In this document: positions 10,536 through 22,362 of the stretch, in pieces
How positions within the stretch are numbered: the stretch's first letter is position 1
How the letters are laid out: every line of letters starts with the position of its first letter
From: Chelydra serpentina
Taxonomy: Eukaryota > Chordata > Testudines > Chelydridae
Direction of reading: 5' to 3'
DNA: 64,000 nt
Assembly (NCBI GenBank): GCA_037349315.1
Contig: JBAIAC010000007.1
Span: 9,858,001-9,922,000 of the forward strand
Notes under the pieces: model-generated
Seen by the model: the letters and a program-made list of their open reading frames with translations, nothing else
What the model was told of the DNA's origin: nothing
Database searches by the model: none
Position numbers and translations under genes: made by a program

Positions 10536-13500
10536 ATCACCGGGCACACATTGGAAGTTGTGTGCATATTAGCTAAGGGCAACAGTGGATCTCAGAATGT
10601 TAACCTTGAAATCTGGCTGTTTAAATGTCAAAATGTAAACGCTCACTGCTGATGGGTGTACAGAAAGCTCTCGATGAGGTGTGTGTCTGTCACTGGGCTC
10701 AGCAATGATAGAGCTGTAGGGGGAAATATTGCTGAGTGGTGGGAGGGGAGTGAAATGTTCACACAAAAAAACCCCCCACACCATTTCAGATCATCTCCAT
10801 TCCTGCCCACAAGGGAGAGGGAATGATGCATCATCTCCCTGTTGCTACAAAAACTCAGCCCCCTGCTTTTTTCTGAGTGCCTACAGTGCCCACTTGTCCC
10901 TTGACAGCTTCTCTAAAGCAGCTGTGCATCATCGACATCATGCATTGAAATCTGAACAGGTTGGAGGCAGGAGTAATGATGGGAAAACATTCGGAAATTA
11001 ACATTTCATTGAATTTGATATCCAAAGCAATAGCCCAAGAAATGTTGAATTGATTGTACTAGTCAGGGCACACGGAATGCAATGCACTGCAAGCCTCTCT
11101 TCTTGAATCAACCCGAAGCTGCTGCAGAACTATCAGTGCGTCAGGGTGTCTGCCATAACAGGCTGCCAGAATCAGGGCTGGTGGAGCGGGGCCGAGAGGA
11201 AGGCATGCCAAGGTGTGCTGCTGAATTTAGGCTCAACTTGCCAGTGAGGGCAAGGGGGCCTTTATCACATGCCCACAAGGAAAATTATTAATCTGAGCAT
11301 TGGTGGGGAAAACCTGTTAATAAATATAGGGTTGGACAGGGGTGTTCCCTCGTAAAAGATTTTACAATCTGGTTTGCTGTTCCTCCTTGGCGGTGGGGGC
11401 TGGTGCCCAGGATGGGGGGGGGGGGCACAATCTGCCCCAGCTCTATGCCTAGCACAGCTTGCTTCCCGGAGCATGTTTGCTATAACTGCACTGGCCAGTG
11501 GCCACCGCAGTCTGTGGTTGTGCAGGGGGAAGAGGCTGGAACAGGGGCTTCACACACAATGCAGGTGTCTAGTATAGGGGTGTTTGGGGACAGGCCTTAC
11601 ACCCCCTCCCTCCCCTGTGCGGACCGCAACCTGTCCCTAACTCAGGAACTGTTGTTCAAAGTCCTTACACCTGTTTAAGTAATTGATCAACAGGTGTCTA
11701 GAGAAAGATTTGCCCATAAAGCTGAGTAACCCCCATTCCGTGGGGCAGGCGTGATGCCTTGCTCTCTTCAGTTCCCAAAGTCTCTTTCGCGTGTTTGGCA
11801 TAAAACAAAAAACTAGGCCCCTCGCTCATCTCCTTTACGGCAAGGAGCCATTCATCTGGTTACAATCTGTGTCGGAAACAGCAATTTCACAATTAGGGGA
11901 GGCTTTCTATGTCTTTGAAGCTGGGCCATTGGCTGTTTATCTGATCAGTGGAAACACGTCCGAGCCTTATAAATGATGTAATTACATTTCGGTGCTTTAA
12001 GCTCTGGCTTGTTGTCATTCACAAACAGCCAGCTATTAAGAAGGTCAGACCATAGTCTAGCTTCATTACATTTGTCTCCAAGTTTTTATTGCTCTAAGTG
12101 TTTTTCCTGCTGCCTGCCTTTGACAGGAACACGGGTCAGTCACAGGCCCGTCTGGCACAGCCAGCTTAAGAGCAGGAATAGTGTTGTTTTGATTGAAAAA
12201 TCAAACTGGAGTTGTGTGACTGACGTTATCGCTTTCAAGTTCCCTATAAAAGGAAATAGGAGTTTAATTTCTGACTGGCAAGGTTTATCTGAAGATTCAG
12301 GACAGGGGAAAGGCTGTAATTGGCGGTTGATCACCTGAAGAATTTTTTTTTTTTAATTGTAGATAACCATTCTTTCAGCAGGATGTGTAGGTAGGTTTTG
12401 CAAGTCTGTAGCCACTGTGATGTTAGATAATTGCAGTCAGCCTCCACATCGCAGCATTTCTGTACATTTCAAGATGTTTTTTTAATGGTTCACTAGTTCA
12501 ATTTTATGGGTCAGTAATTTCAGTTCACTGCACGTTAGTAAACCTAATATTGTCCCTTCTGAAAGAGCGTGTTTGATGCAAATTTTATTTAACATCTTTC
12601 AGTATGTGTGCTGCATCTTTGAAGTGGAAAGACCCAACTTTGCTGAAAACATTACTTGCTTACCCCACCCCCATCTAGAAGAAATCGTAGGAAGCTGTCT
12701 GTGTTTATAGCCTTGACATAGCCAGATGACAAGATAATGCATGTGCATGTGAAATCTGTAACAGGCTTGTTTGACCGTGTTCTGTGAACAAGCTGGAAAA
12801 GCAGGATGAAGGCTGAGCTCAGCTCTCTTCACTGCTGAGAGATGGTAATAGTGAAACCTAAGTCAGAGATCCCAGTTAAGCAGAGCATGAACAGTTCATT
12901 TAGCTCAGGCAAGGAAGAAACTTGTCAAGTTGTGCATCAGTACCACCTTCTGGCCAACCAAATCTTAACACAGGCAAAGTTGCCAAAGCAGTACATTTAC
13001 CCTTGTCCATGTCATCCTCAAGCTTCAAGGGGGCATTCATTTTAAGATGGGGCAAAATGTGGGGCTTGGAGGGAGGACGTGGGGATGCCTCCAAGCTCAA
13101 TACCTAAGAAGGAATCCAGCACTTGTCGGGCCACTCCAGAAGATAGGAGGCAATTAATTTGTTTTAATTAGGCCACACCTTTAGTCACCTAAAATATTGG
13201 AAAGTACCCAGCAATAAATTGTACAGTGCACCTCATTTTCATTCCTTAATCATTGCCACATAATCCCCAACCTTGTCCCAGCCAGTCCCTTGCTGGGCCC
13301 CTATCACCCGCCCCTTGTATAAAGGGTAATAAAAGGAATATTTTCCCTCACCACCACCAGGTGGGACTTGGGTTTTTTTGTTTTTTATTTTGCCTTCCCC
13401 CACACAGGTCTGGGACCTAATGGACTGGGACAGGGGCCTAGGTTGTAACTTATAATGTTGCAATTTAGTACTTAAAATTGGTGGTGGATGTCCAGTGCAG

Positions 13501-13989
13501 TCAGCTCCCCCATATCAGTCATCGGCACTGCAAAAACCCCTTCCTCAGCTCCCTTAAGGAATGCTGGCTTTCAACTCTTTTTCCAAGCCATTTTTATCCA
13601 ATAGCTGGATCCCTGCCATAACAAGTACAGTACTTGCACTGGCCAGTCACCACTAGTTTTAACATACTAAATTGCAAAATTATAACCTCAATCACTACCC
13701 CAGGCTGCCATGGAGATGGTTAAACAAAACCCAACAATCCCTCCCACCCACCCACAAAGCAACAAAACCCCAACAAAAAGCCCTCACATTGGCCAATCTG
13801 GTGGTGAGAGAAGAGGTCCTTCCCAGATCCCAAAGAAAAAGACAACTAGGGTAATGCCCACAGCGGGTCCTGAGGAAACCTGCTCCTTCATGAGTGGATG
13901 GGTGCTGCCAGCCCCAGTCTGATAACATGGGGCTTTTAGGGCTGCACTAGGTATACATACCCGCCCGCCCCCGCCCCGCCCCGTGATGA
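10536..13989. other. Intergenic DNA, no supported gene
   Basis: Mixed composition with homopolymer runs (G-run near 11420, C-rich 13960-13980). No conserved ORF, RNA gene or clear transposon terminus was recognised. Short ORFs lack recognisable domains. Confidence 0.5.
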
Positions 13990-14474
13990 GCACACACACC
14001 TATTGTGGAAGTTTTTCCCCTAGCAGTACCCATAGGAAAGTGCCCCTAGCGACCCCTGGAGTGGCACCTCCATGGCTCGGTATAAGGGGCACTACGAGCT
14101 TCCGCCCCCCCCCCCCTCCCCCAGTTCCTTCTTGCTGGCCAACTCCGACAGAGGGGAAGGAGGGCGGGATGTGGAATAAACATCAGCAACACATCTCAAA
14201 GAACACCAGTTATGGGAAAGGTAACTGGCTTTTCTTCTTTGAGTGATTGCTCATGTGTATTCCACAGTAGGTGATTCCAAGCTATATCTGTTGGAGGTGG
14301 GTAGGAGTTCACAAACTCTCAGGACGGAGTACGGCCCTGCCGAACCCGCTATCCTCCCTGGTCTGGCAGACGATCGCATAATGCGAGGTGAATGTGTGAA
14401 CTGAACACCATGTGGCAGCCCTGCAAATGTCCTGAGTGTGCCCTCACAATTGGTGGCGGAGGATTCCCGCCAGG

Positions 14475-14975
14475 TCATAACAGGTACGGATGGATGCACG
14501 AGGTGATCCAGTTGGAGAGCTGCTGAGTGGAGATCGGCCGACTTTCCATGCGCTCGGCCGAGGCGATGAACAGCTGCGAGGACTTCCTGAACGGCTTAGT
14601 CCGCTCCGGGTAAAAAGCCAGAGCCCGTCTCACATCCAGCGTGTGGAGGTGGCGCTCCTCGCTGGACGCATGAGGCTTGGGGCAGAGGACCGGCAGGAAA
14701 ATGTCCTGACCCATGTGATAGACAGAGACCACCTTCGGGAGGAACAAAGGGTGTGGGCAGAGCTGGACCTTATCCTTATGAAACACCATGTACGGGGGCT
14801 CGGAGGTCAGGGCCCTGAGTTCTGAGACCCTCCTAGCCGACGTGATCGCTACCAGGAAGGCTACCTTCCACGAAAGGTGCGACCAGGAGCACGTAGCTAG
14901 CGGCTCAAACGGGGGGCCCGTGAGGCGGACCAGCACCAGGTTCAGGTCCCACTGCGGGACTGGGGGGCCTAACAT
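14475..14975 (-). pseudogene. DIRS tyrosine recombinase domain (fragment)
   Basis: A 166-codon minus-strand ORF contains AITSARRVSELRAL, the helix carrying the first catalytic arginine of the DIRS recombinase, then LDVRRALAFYPERT and STQQLSNWITSCI further along. In intact elements this domain inserts circular cDNA by site-specific strand exchange. The ORF is cut at both ends and joins no longer frame, so it is a relic. Upstream RNase H lies in a different frame. Confidence 0.8.
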
Positions 14976-15295
14976 ATGGGAAGAGACGATCCAATCCCTT
15001 AAGGAATCGGCCAGTCATAGCATGGGAGAATACCATGTGGCCCTGCACTGGTGGGTGGAAGGCCGATATGGCTACCAGGTGCACCTTGACTGACAAGGGC
15101 GCCAGGCCCTGGCTCCAAGGTGAAGGAGGTAGTCCAGAATCAGCTGGATCGGGGTGGTCACCGGGGAAACGCCCCGTTCATCCACCCATCTGGAAAACCA
15201 AGACCACTTTGCCAAGTAGGCTCCGCGTGCAGAGGGCAGCCTGCTTTCCAAGAGGACGCGCTGAACCTCTTCAGAGCACGTCCTCTCCTCCCAGC

Positions 15296-16069
15296 CTAAC
15301 CCTTGAGCAGCCACGCCATGAGGTGGAGTGCTGCTAGGTTGGGGTGGAGGAGGCAGCCCTGGTCCTGGGAGCGTAGGTCCAGGTGGGACAGCAACGGCCA
15401 TGGCGGGGCAACCGCCAGGCCTGTAAGGGTCCCGTACCAATGCTGCTTGGGCCATGCCGGGGAAATCAGAGGGACCCGGGCCTTGTCCGTCTTTATCTTT
15501 TCCAGGACCTTGTCAATCAGCGGGAATGGGGGAAAGGCAGAGAAACTGGCCTGACCAGGACAGGAGGAAGGCATCGGAGATAGTGCCCCATCCCAGCCAC
15601 CCCCTGGAGCAGAACTGGGGACAGCGATGGTTCTGCCGAGTCGCAAACAGGTTACCTGGGGAGTTCCCCACACTTGGAAAAGTCTGTGCACCACCTCTGG
15701 GTGGAGAGACCACTTGTGCTGAGAGAATTTGCTGCTCAAGCAATCCGCCAGTGAGTTCCAGGTGCCCAGTAGGTGGAAGGCCTGGAGGCAGATGTCATGG
15801 GCTATACAGAAGTCCCACAGCCTGAGGGCTTCGTGGAAGAGGGCAGAGGACCGGGCCCCGCCTTGCCTGTTGATGTAAAACATTGAGGCCGTGTTGTCCA
15901 TAAGAACCCTGACCACCCGGCCCCAGTAGCGTAGCCGGAGGGGGAGCAGTCGCTCCCCCACTGTGCAGAAGCGGCGCCTTTTTTGTGATCCGGCGCCTTT
16001 TGCTCCTACGCTGCAGCCAGAGCAGAGCATTCTTTTTTGCTCCTGGCGCCTTTTTTTTGCTCCCGACAC
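15296..16069 (-). pseudogene. DIRS RNase H region with hAT-derived N-terminus
   Basis: From about residue 52 on, this 257-codon ORF is DIRS RNase H: VLMDNTASMFYINRQGG, then the region with LLGTWNSLADCLS, and the linker motif SPAWPKQHWYGTL. The first 48 or so codons lie in the hAT insertion at 15924-16134 and are unrelated, so the apparent Met start is an artefact of the insertion. RNase H sequence before the insertion continues at 16135-16735 in another frame. Confidence 0.8.
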
Positions 16070-16134
16070 TTTTTGCTCCCGGCGCCTTTTTTTAGCTCCG
16101 CTTCCCCTGTGCGCTAAACTTGGCTACGCCACTG
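15924..16134. mobile_element. Non-autonomous hAT transposon (211 bp) inserted in DIRS pol
   Basis: It starts CAGTAGCGTAGCC and ends GGCTACGCCACTG and is flanked by a perfect 8-bp duplication CCCGGCCC (15916-15923 and 16135-16142). It belongs to the same family as the copies at 69-630 and 45667-45849. The interior is a run of CGCCTTTTTT-like modules. It splits the DIRS RNase H coding region and is therefore younger than the DIRS insertion. Confidence 0.92.
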
Positions 16135-17064
16135 CCCGGCCCTCCAGGTGCGAGCGGAAGGCCATGCACACCAGCCATACTGCCCAGAGCTCCTTGACAT
16201 TTATGTGGAGGGTCAGGTCCTGAGCCGACCACAGACTCTGGGTCTGAACATTCCCCACATGGGCCCCCCATCCCGGGTCCGATGTGTCGGACACCAGTTC
16301 CAGTGATGGGGCCCTGCCCCTGAACGGGACCCCTTGCAGCATGTTTCTCGGGGGGGAACACCACCGTAGGGAGGTCACCACTGGCTCGGGCACAGTGAGG
16401 ACTTTGTACATCCTGTCCCTGGCCTGGGAGAACTCTGAGGCCAACCAGAGCTGGAGAGGCCTCATCTTGAGCCTGGCGTGACGGACCACAAATGTGCATG
16501 CCGACATGTGACCCAAGAGCGGGAGGCACGCTCTGGCTGTTGTCACCAGAAACCTTGTGACCATGTCGATGAGCCCCTTCAGGGTCTTGAACCTGTCTGG
16601 TGGGAGGGAGGCTCTGGCCGACGAGGCATCCAGGACCGCCCCCATAAACTCTATGCGTTTTACCAGGACTAATATGGACTTCATGTTGTTTACCAACAGG
16701 CCCAAAGTGATGCATGTGGACAGAAGGAGTGCCACGTGATCTCACACCTGCAACCGGGAGCTGCCCTTGACCAACCAGTCATCCAGACGGGGAAGATCTG
16801 GACCCCCTGGTGCCTGAGGTAGGCCACCACCACCAACATACATTTCGTGAATACCCTGAGGGCAGTGGACAGGCCAAACGGGAGGACCGTAAATTGGTAG
16901 TGTTCCTGCCCCACCGTGAAATGGAGGAAGTGTCTGTGCCCCTCGAATTTATGAATGTGGAAGTACGCGTTCTGCAGATCGAGGGTGGCGTACCAGTCCC
17001 TGGGATCCAGAGAGTGGATGATGGAGGCCAGAGAGACCATGCGGTTCAGACCTCGCAGGTCCAA
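16124..17064 (-). pseudogene. DIRS reverse transcriptase and start of RNase H, frameshifted
   Basis: The ORF at 16690-17064 has RT motifs: DLRGLNRMV, WYATLDLQNAYFHI (first catalytic aspartate) and FTVLPFGLSTAL. Just after it, near 16780-16795, the LDDW catalytic motif is readable only in a neighbouring frame, so about one base has been lost or gained. The ORF at 16124-16735 carries the rest: the connection region and the start of RNase H (VSDTSDPGWGAHV, INVKELWAVWL). The element cannot make a full polymerase. Confidence 0.82.
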
Positions 17065-17842
17065 GATGGGCCTGAGCCCCCCCTTTGGCCTTCAGGATAA
17101 GGAAAGAGCAGGAGTAGTACCTCTTGCATTTGAACTCCCCCGGCACTGCTTCCACCGCTCCTAGGCCCAGGAGCCGCCCCACCTCCTGCTCGAGCAGAGC
17201 CTCGTGACAGGGGTCCCCCAGGAGGGACGGGGGTGGAGGGTGGTTGGGCGGGGTGGAAGTAAACTGCAGGGAGCTCTGTGCCTCACTGAACAGCCCAGAA
17301 AGCCGGAGCCATGACACTCTTCTCATGGACACCGCGGAGGCCATGGACCGCGCGGCCGTGTCTGCTGCATCCGAAGCTGCCTGCAGGGTTGCCCTGGCAG
17401 CCGCTGTACCCTCCTCCACCAGCACTTTGAACTCCTTCCTGTCGCGCTCTTGGAGGGAGTCCTCGAACTTGGGCAGGGAGCCCCACAGATTGAACTCGTA
17501 CTGGCCCAGGAGAGCCTGATGGTTCGCCACCCGTAACTGGAAGCTCAAGGACGAATACATTTTTCTTCCAAGTGAATCCAGCCTCCTTGAATCTTTATTT
17601 TTCAGGGTAGGGGCTGGTTGGCCCTGCCGTTCCCTGTGGTCGACCGACTCAACCACCAGGGAGTTAGGAGCAGGGTGGGTGTACAATGAGGCCAGGGTTT
17701 GCCACAGGACATTTGAAATTTTTGCCACCCCTTTGTGGAGAGGCATGGCCACCCTGCCCGGTGCCGAGGAGGACAGCACATTAAACAGGGAGTCTGAGGG
17801 CTCCTCCATCTCCTCTGCCTGGAGGTGGAGGCTTGATGCCAC
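16949..17842 (-). pseudogene. DIRS gag C-terminal region and gag/pol junction
   Basis: This 297-codon ORF has an acidic start (EEMEEPSDSLFNVLSS) and the segment LGRKMYSSLSFQLRVANHQALLGQYEF, which I recognise from vertebrate DIRS gag proteins, then an alanine-rich helical stretch. Its last part (ALLEQEVGRLLGLGAVEAVP) is the lead-in to the reverse transcriptase. The frame breaks before the RT core. Confidence 0.7.
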
Positions 17843-17875
17843 CCTCTTTAAGAGTTCTTGGTAGGCCCTAAAGTC

Positions 17876-19075
17876 CTACTGCGGGACAGAGAGAGGAAAG
17901 GCCATAATTGCCTCATCAGGGGAGGGCGAGGTGGCCGGCGCGGTACTCTGTGTGTCAATCGGCACCAGAGGATCCACCACCTGGTCGGTCTCCAGGCACG
18001 GTGCCGAGGATGTACGTCCCACCGACTCCTTCCTCGGAAGTCTGGAGAGGGAAGCAGATGGTCCTTCTGAGGCTCCGGCCACTGAGCGAGCCCCCACCGG
18101 GGGCTGCGTCGGGAGCCACGGTGGCCACTGGTACTATTGGGCCAGCCATGGGGCCCGGTGCCACTGCACCTGCTGCAGAACCAGCGGAGCCGGAGGTTCA
18201 GCCTGGCTGGCCTGGCCCATCAACGGATGACTACAAAGGGAAGCCGAGCTGACATACGACCTGCCGCTGTCCCTGGACCGGGAGGAACGGCGGCGCTGGG
18301 AGTGATGCCGACCACTGGACTGCAATCCTGACGTGGAGGACCGGTACCGTCAGTAACAGCTGCTCTGCAATTGGCTCCGGCGGGCGGGACCCGCGACGGC
18401 AAAACACTGGCGATCAATGCCCAGGGGGCGGTGCCATGGCGGGGTCCTGGAGCGGGACAACGAACGGGAATGGCATCGACGTTCATGTTGTGACTGGTTG
18501 CGATAGTCCCTCCGAGATGAGGACCTTTGGCGTCGTCTGCTTCGGTTCCGTTGGTGTTCGCTCCTTGAGGCGGAGCGGTGCTGGGAGTCTCGGTCAGACA
18601 GAACCCAGCCAGACAACCTGGTGGGAGTTGAAGATGACCCACGTGGACTTTGCATGGAACGGTTGCTGGGCGGTGAACAGCGTCGGGAACATTCCCTCAA
18701 CTGAGACTGGTACCGAGTCGGGGGTGACTGTGGAGATCCCAGCGGCGGCTTGCCTCTGGTGCTCCTGATACCGGCATGGACATGATATCCCGGGCCGCCT
18801 GCAGGGCTTCTGGTGTGGAGGGCATCCAGACATCCGGGGAGGCCTGCTCCGAATGGGCCAGGCTTCTCCGCTCGATTTGAGTCTGAGGCCTAGAGGTCGG
18901 TGGAGATCGAGGTCTTCCCAGCATGGGTTTAGCCTCTGTCCTGGGTTTACTCCAGTGCTGCGGTGAAGAAGGCCTCTTCCTAGCCTTCTTGGCATGCCCC
19001 GTGGACGGGGAGTGGTGACGACTAGTCGATGGCACCGAAGGGTCGCCGCACACCGACATCGCGGTGCCTGGTGCC
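17876..19075 (-). pseudogene. DIRS gag N-terminal region, low complexity
   Basis: Minus-strand frames read serine/arginine- and proline-rich sequence typical of the poorly conserved N-terminal part of DIRS gag. No single frame spans the region. At 18350-18700 a frame with many SRS and RSR steps is open. At about 19075 it joins abruptly to a displaced pol fragment. Confidence 0.5.
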
Positions 19076-19260
19076 GACTCAGCAGCATACCGAACCAGTG
19101 TTGCTGAGGCCACGCTGGGGCTATGAGGATGACGGCCGCTTTGTTTTGCTTCACCTTTAGCAAGACCTTGTGGATCAACAGCACCGGCGGGAAGGCGTAC
19201 GTCAGCGCTCCTGACCACGGAAGGAGGAAGGCGTCTTACAGGGAGCCCTTGTCCCTGTCC
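19075..19260 (-). pseudogene. Displaced DIRS pol fragment upstream of gag
   Basis: The minus strand reads DAFLLPWSGALTYAF, then LIHKVLLKVKQNKAAVILIAPAWPQQHWFGM. This is the RNase H/recombinase linker, the same protein segment as SPAWPKQHWYG near 15.45 kb but from a different DIRS subfamily. Its normal place is downstream of RT. Here it lies upstream of gag, next to the 5' inverted terminal repeat, so the element is a chimera. A stop codon lies just before it. Confidence 0.72.
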
Positions 19261-19954
19261 TGCAGAGAACAGAACACTTAGCAACTAACTAACAAACTAT
19301 TAACTATTTTACAGCTAGAAGCACAAGGCTGAGATAGAAGAGAAACCGCTGGCCACTTGCGAAGCAAAGGACAGAGGCACTCCGACTGACTACCACGGGC
19401 AGTAAGAAGGAACTGAGAGGGCACAGGGACGGCGGCACCTGATATGCTGCGGCACGCTAGAGGGCGGCACAGCTGGCCCTACGGATACCGTGGCGCTCAG
19501 GCAAAAGTCTCCAACGATTGCGCATATCGGCGCACGCACCCCTACAATGGAATGGACATGAGCAGGCACGCGAAGAACATTTAACTTTTTATGCTCACTA
19601 GTTTTAAAAGATACACATACACATGAACACAAAACAGTTATTTACCAATTTCAGAACGTAAATTCCTCTTCATATTCAATATGAGACAGTCACTACTACT
19701 ATATAAATTTATCACAGCTAGCTGATAACTCATGCAGATGTGACTTCTGCTCAGTTTCATTATTCCTATTTAAGTATCTTTCTGGCAATGTTTAAGAAAA
19801 TTACACTTAGCACACAATGTATAAGGAATATATAATCTAGTTTGTTCTTTCCTGTAGCATTTTGTGTCTGTATGTTCTACTGTCATCAATCCTTGGTTTT
19901 GTCTTCATGGTCTACTGTTTAAAACATGTTAACTAGCTAAGGTAAACCCTAGTC

Positions 19955-20274
19955 CAGGGGTCAGCAACCTAGGGCATGCGTACCAAAGGTGGCATGCGAG
20001 CCGATTTTTGATGGCACGCGGCGGGCTGAGCCGCTCAGCCCGCCGCTGCTCTGGGGTTCCGGCTGCCGGCCCCTTGCCAGCCAGGGTCCCGCTGCCGGCC
20101 CCACTCAGTGCTCGCTGCTGGCCTGGGTGAAGGAACCCAGGCTGGCAGCAGGCTGAGACCCCGGCTGGCAGGAGTCTGCGGCTGCTAAAATGTATTACTG
20201 GCATGCGAAGCCTTAAATTAGAGTGAAATAAATGGGGACTCGGTCCACCACTTCTGAAAGGTTGCCGACCCCTG
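19955..20274. mobile_element. Non-autonomous hAT transposon, 320 bp
   Basis: The ends CAGGGGTCAGCAACCT and AGGTTGCCGACCCCTG are inverted copies. The flanks CCCTAGTC (19947-19954) and CCCTAGTT (20275-20282) form an 8-bp target duplication with one change. The end sequence is the one shared by Charlie-like hAT families of amniotes. The interior shares GC-rich CTGGCAGGAG modules with the element at 69-630. Confidence 0.93.
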
Positions 20275-20282
20275 CCCTAGTT

Positions 20283-21399
20283 GGTAGTCTAGGGTTCAGC
20301 TTGACCAGCTAATATGTGTTAGGGCTACAATTTGCCTTGTCTACATTAGGATTTTAGTGCATATTAACTAACACGTTAAAACCGCACCTTTTTCCCTAGG
20401 TTGAAGTTACACTGGGGGAACAAAGCAGCAATTGGCTTGGCTGCCCATTCAAAATCATTTTTTCCCAAGCATCAGTGTTTGCGAAAGGGGGTCTACCAAT
20501 GACAAACAGCAGCGTGAGCATCCCTATACCGCCCTGGGAAGGTGCAGAGACCACCTCTAAGAAAAGTCAGGTTTGTGTCCGTGCAGCTCTTGGCTTCTCT
20601 ACTGAGTATAATATAAAGAAATTAAATCAAGATGAGTTGAGTCCTAAAAATTATTAGCATATGATGCTTTGGTAATTCAAAAATGTTTTGATTTCAGATT
20701 TTTTTCCGGGCCTGATCCAATCTCAATGGAGCCAGGTGAAGTCTACTGCCTTCAAAAAAGATTTGGACCAGGTATTTTGGCAGGCATTTTTCTCACCATT
20801 GTTCAAAGGTTTTCCCCGTCACTGTGCATTCTAGTGATGCAATCCCATGGCAACGGATAGGAGGCTTTCATTGCTAGTCTTAATGCACATTTTTGGAAAA
20901 GTGACTAACACACTTTTTGAGCAGCAGAGTGGAGCAGCTCGCAGCATCTATTCAGTACATTTAAAACAATTGTTCTTTATATCAGAATGACTCCATTTCG
21001 CTATTGGCCGGAATTTCCCCCCCACCCCCACCCCAGGCAATGGTACACTTCTTTGGGCGCTCCTCACCCCGCATTGCAGGAAGTGGTTTGTGATGCTCAG
21101 AAGAAATAACACAATAGAAGAGCAAAATATTAACCTGAGGTCAGAATGAATGCACATTTGTAACTGACTTGGAAGAATACATTTTTGAGATATGCAGGAA
21201 CTGATAACAAAAGCATACAAAAATTCTATTTAATCAGTATTACGTTTGTAGAAGAGCCCAAGAAGACACAATGTTCCTTATCTACAGGTTTTTAATGTTC
21301 ACATTACCCTAGTAGTTAGGAACATATTATTCAAAGCTGTTCATATGTAGAAATAACTTGTAGTGGGGAAAAGGATTTTTTTTTCAAAGAGATGGTGTC
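20283..21399. other. Intergenic DNA, no recognised feature
   Basis: AT-rich DNA without a supported ORF, RNA or transposon end. It may be distal 3' flank of ZBTB25. Confidence 0.5.
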
Positions 21400-21407
21400 C
21401 CCTAGAT

Positions 21408-22354
21408 AAGGGGTTCTCAACCTTTTTCTCTCCGAGGCCCCCCCCATCAACATGCTATAAAAACTCCAGGGCTCAGCAGGGGCAAGGGTGCCTTGGGGCA
21501 GGAGCCTTGGGAATAGGTGTAGTTTGACTTCTCTTTGTGGGGGCAGTGGGGCTCAAGCCACCTCCGCATAGTGGGGTCCAGGGAGGGAGGGCGTTTATAT
21601 ATTTAAATTGTAATTCAAAAGTGGGGGGCTTAGCTCAAAAAGTTTGAAAACCGCTTAGGAGGCAGGGAGGAGGTAGCTAGGGGCCGTGTGCACACGGGGT
21701 GGGTGTGGGTACAGGGAGGGGGTAGCTCAGGGTGTAGGGAGAGGGGTATTAGGGGCTGTGCGCTGGGAGGACTCCCCTGCGGTCCCTGTTCCCAGAGGGG
21801 TCTGCCAGCCACTGAGCTGGGTCTCCCTACCCGCCTGCCTCTGCAGGAACAAAAACAGCTGGGGGCTGATGAGCAGCTTCAACCTGGGGCACGAGCAGGA
21901 GCGGGAACACTGTGGCTGCCTGCTCCATGGCACCAGCCAGAGCAGCAGCTGCCCCACAGTGACCGGCTCCGGCTTCCCACCTCCAACTGGGACAGGGAAA
22001 GGAGATGGGGGGGACTTGGGGCGGTGGGGAGCTGCCCCTGGGACTGCCTTGATCTTCTGCTGCAGTTTGGGGCCAGGGGGACAATGCCCTCCATGCCCCC
22101 AACTCTGCCCACCATGGGCTCAGGGTTTCTGCTCCACAGGAAGCATCAGGGCTCTGGGATTCAGCCCCGTGCCTCCCCCAGCTTCATCCCTGTGAGGGCC
22201 AGCGAGGAATCAAGGCTTCAGCCCCACGCCTCCCCCCAGTTTAAGCCCTGTGGGGGCCAGCCTGGGGGGGGGCCGGGGATCAGCTTCAGCTGTGGGGCCC
22301 TGCAGCCCCCTTGAAAGGGCAGGGGGTCTGCAGACCCCCGGTTGAGAACCGCTG
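21408..22354. mobile_element. Non-autonomous hAT transposon, 947 bp
   Basis: The ends AAGGGGTTCTCAACCTTT and GGTTGAGAACCGCTG are inverted copies, and a perfect 8-bp duplication CCCTAGAT flanks it (21400-21407 and 22355-22362). The interior is GC-rich and codes for no transposase. The longest ORFs (21688-22314, 21686-22195) are compositional and unrelated to known proteins. Confidence 0.92.
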
Positions 22355-22362
22355 CCCTAGAT

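Larger units (their letters stand above)
13990..19586 (-). mobile_element. DIRS-type tyrosine-recombinase retrotransposon, degraded and rearranged
   Basis: Read on the minus strand it carries gag-like ORFs, reverse transcriptase, RNase H and a tyrosine recombinase instead of a DDE integrase, which defines DIRS. The two ends are inverted, not direct: sequence around CAGTTCCTTCTTGCTGG at 14121-14137 reappears reversed near 19395-19410, and the block around GAGTGATTGCTCATGTG (14241) matches, reversed, CACATGAGC-like sequence near 19555. No flanking duplication was found, as expected for DIRS. Frameshifts, stops, a 211-bp hAT insertion and a displaced pol fragment at the 5' side show it is dead. 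The outer limits are approximate. Confidence 0.85.

Noticed and set aside
21686..22314. ORFs of 169 and 208 codons
   Set aside because: They lie within a non-autonomous hAT element defined by inverted ends and an 8-bp duplication, and are not similar to transposase.
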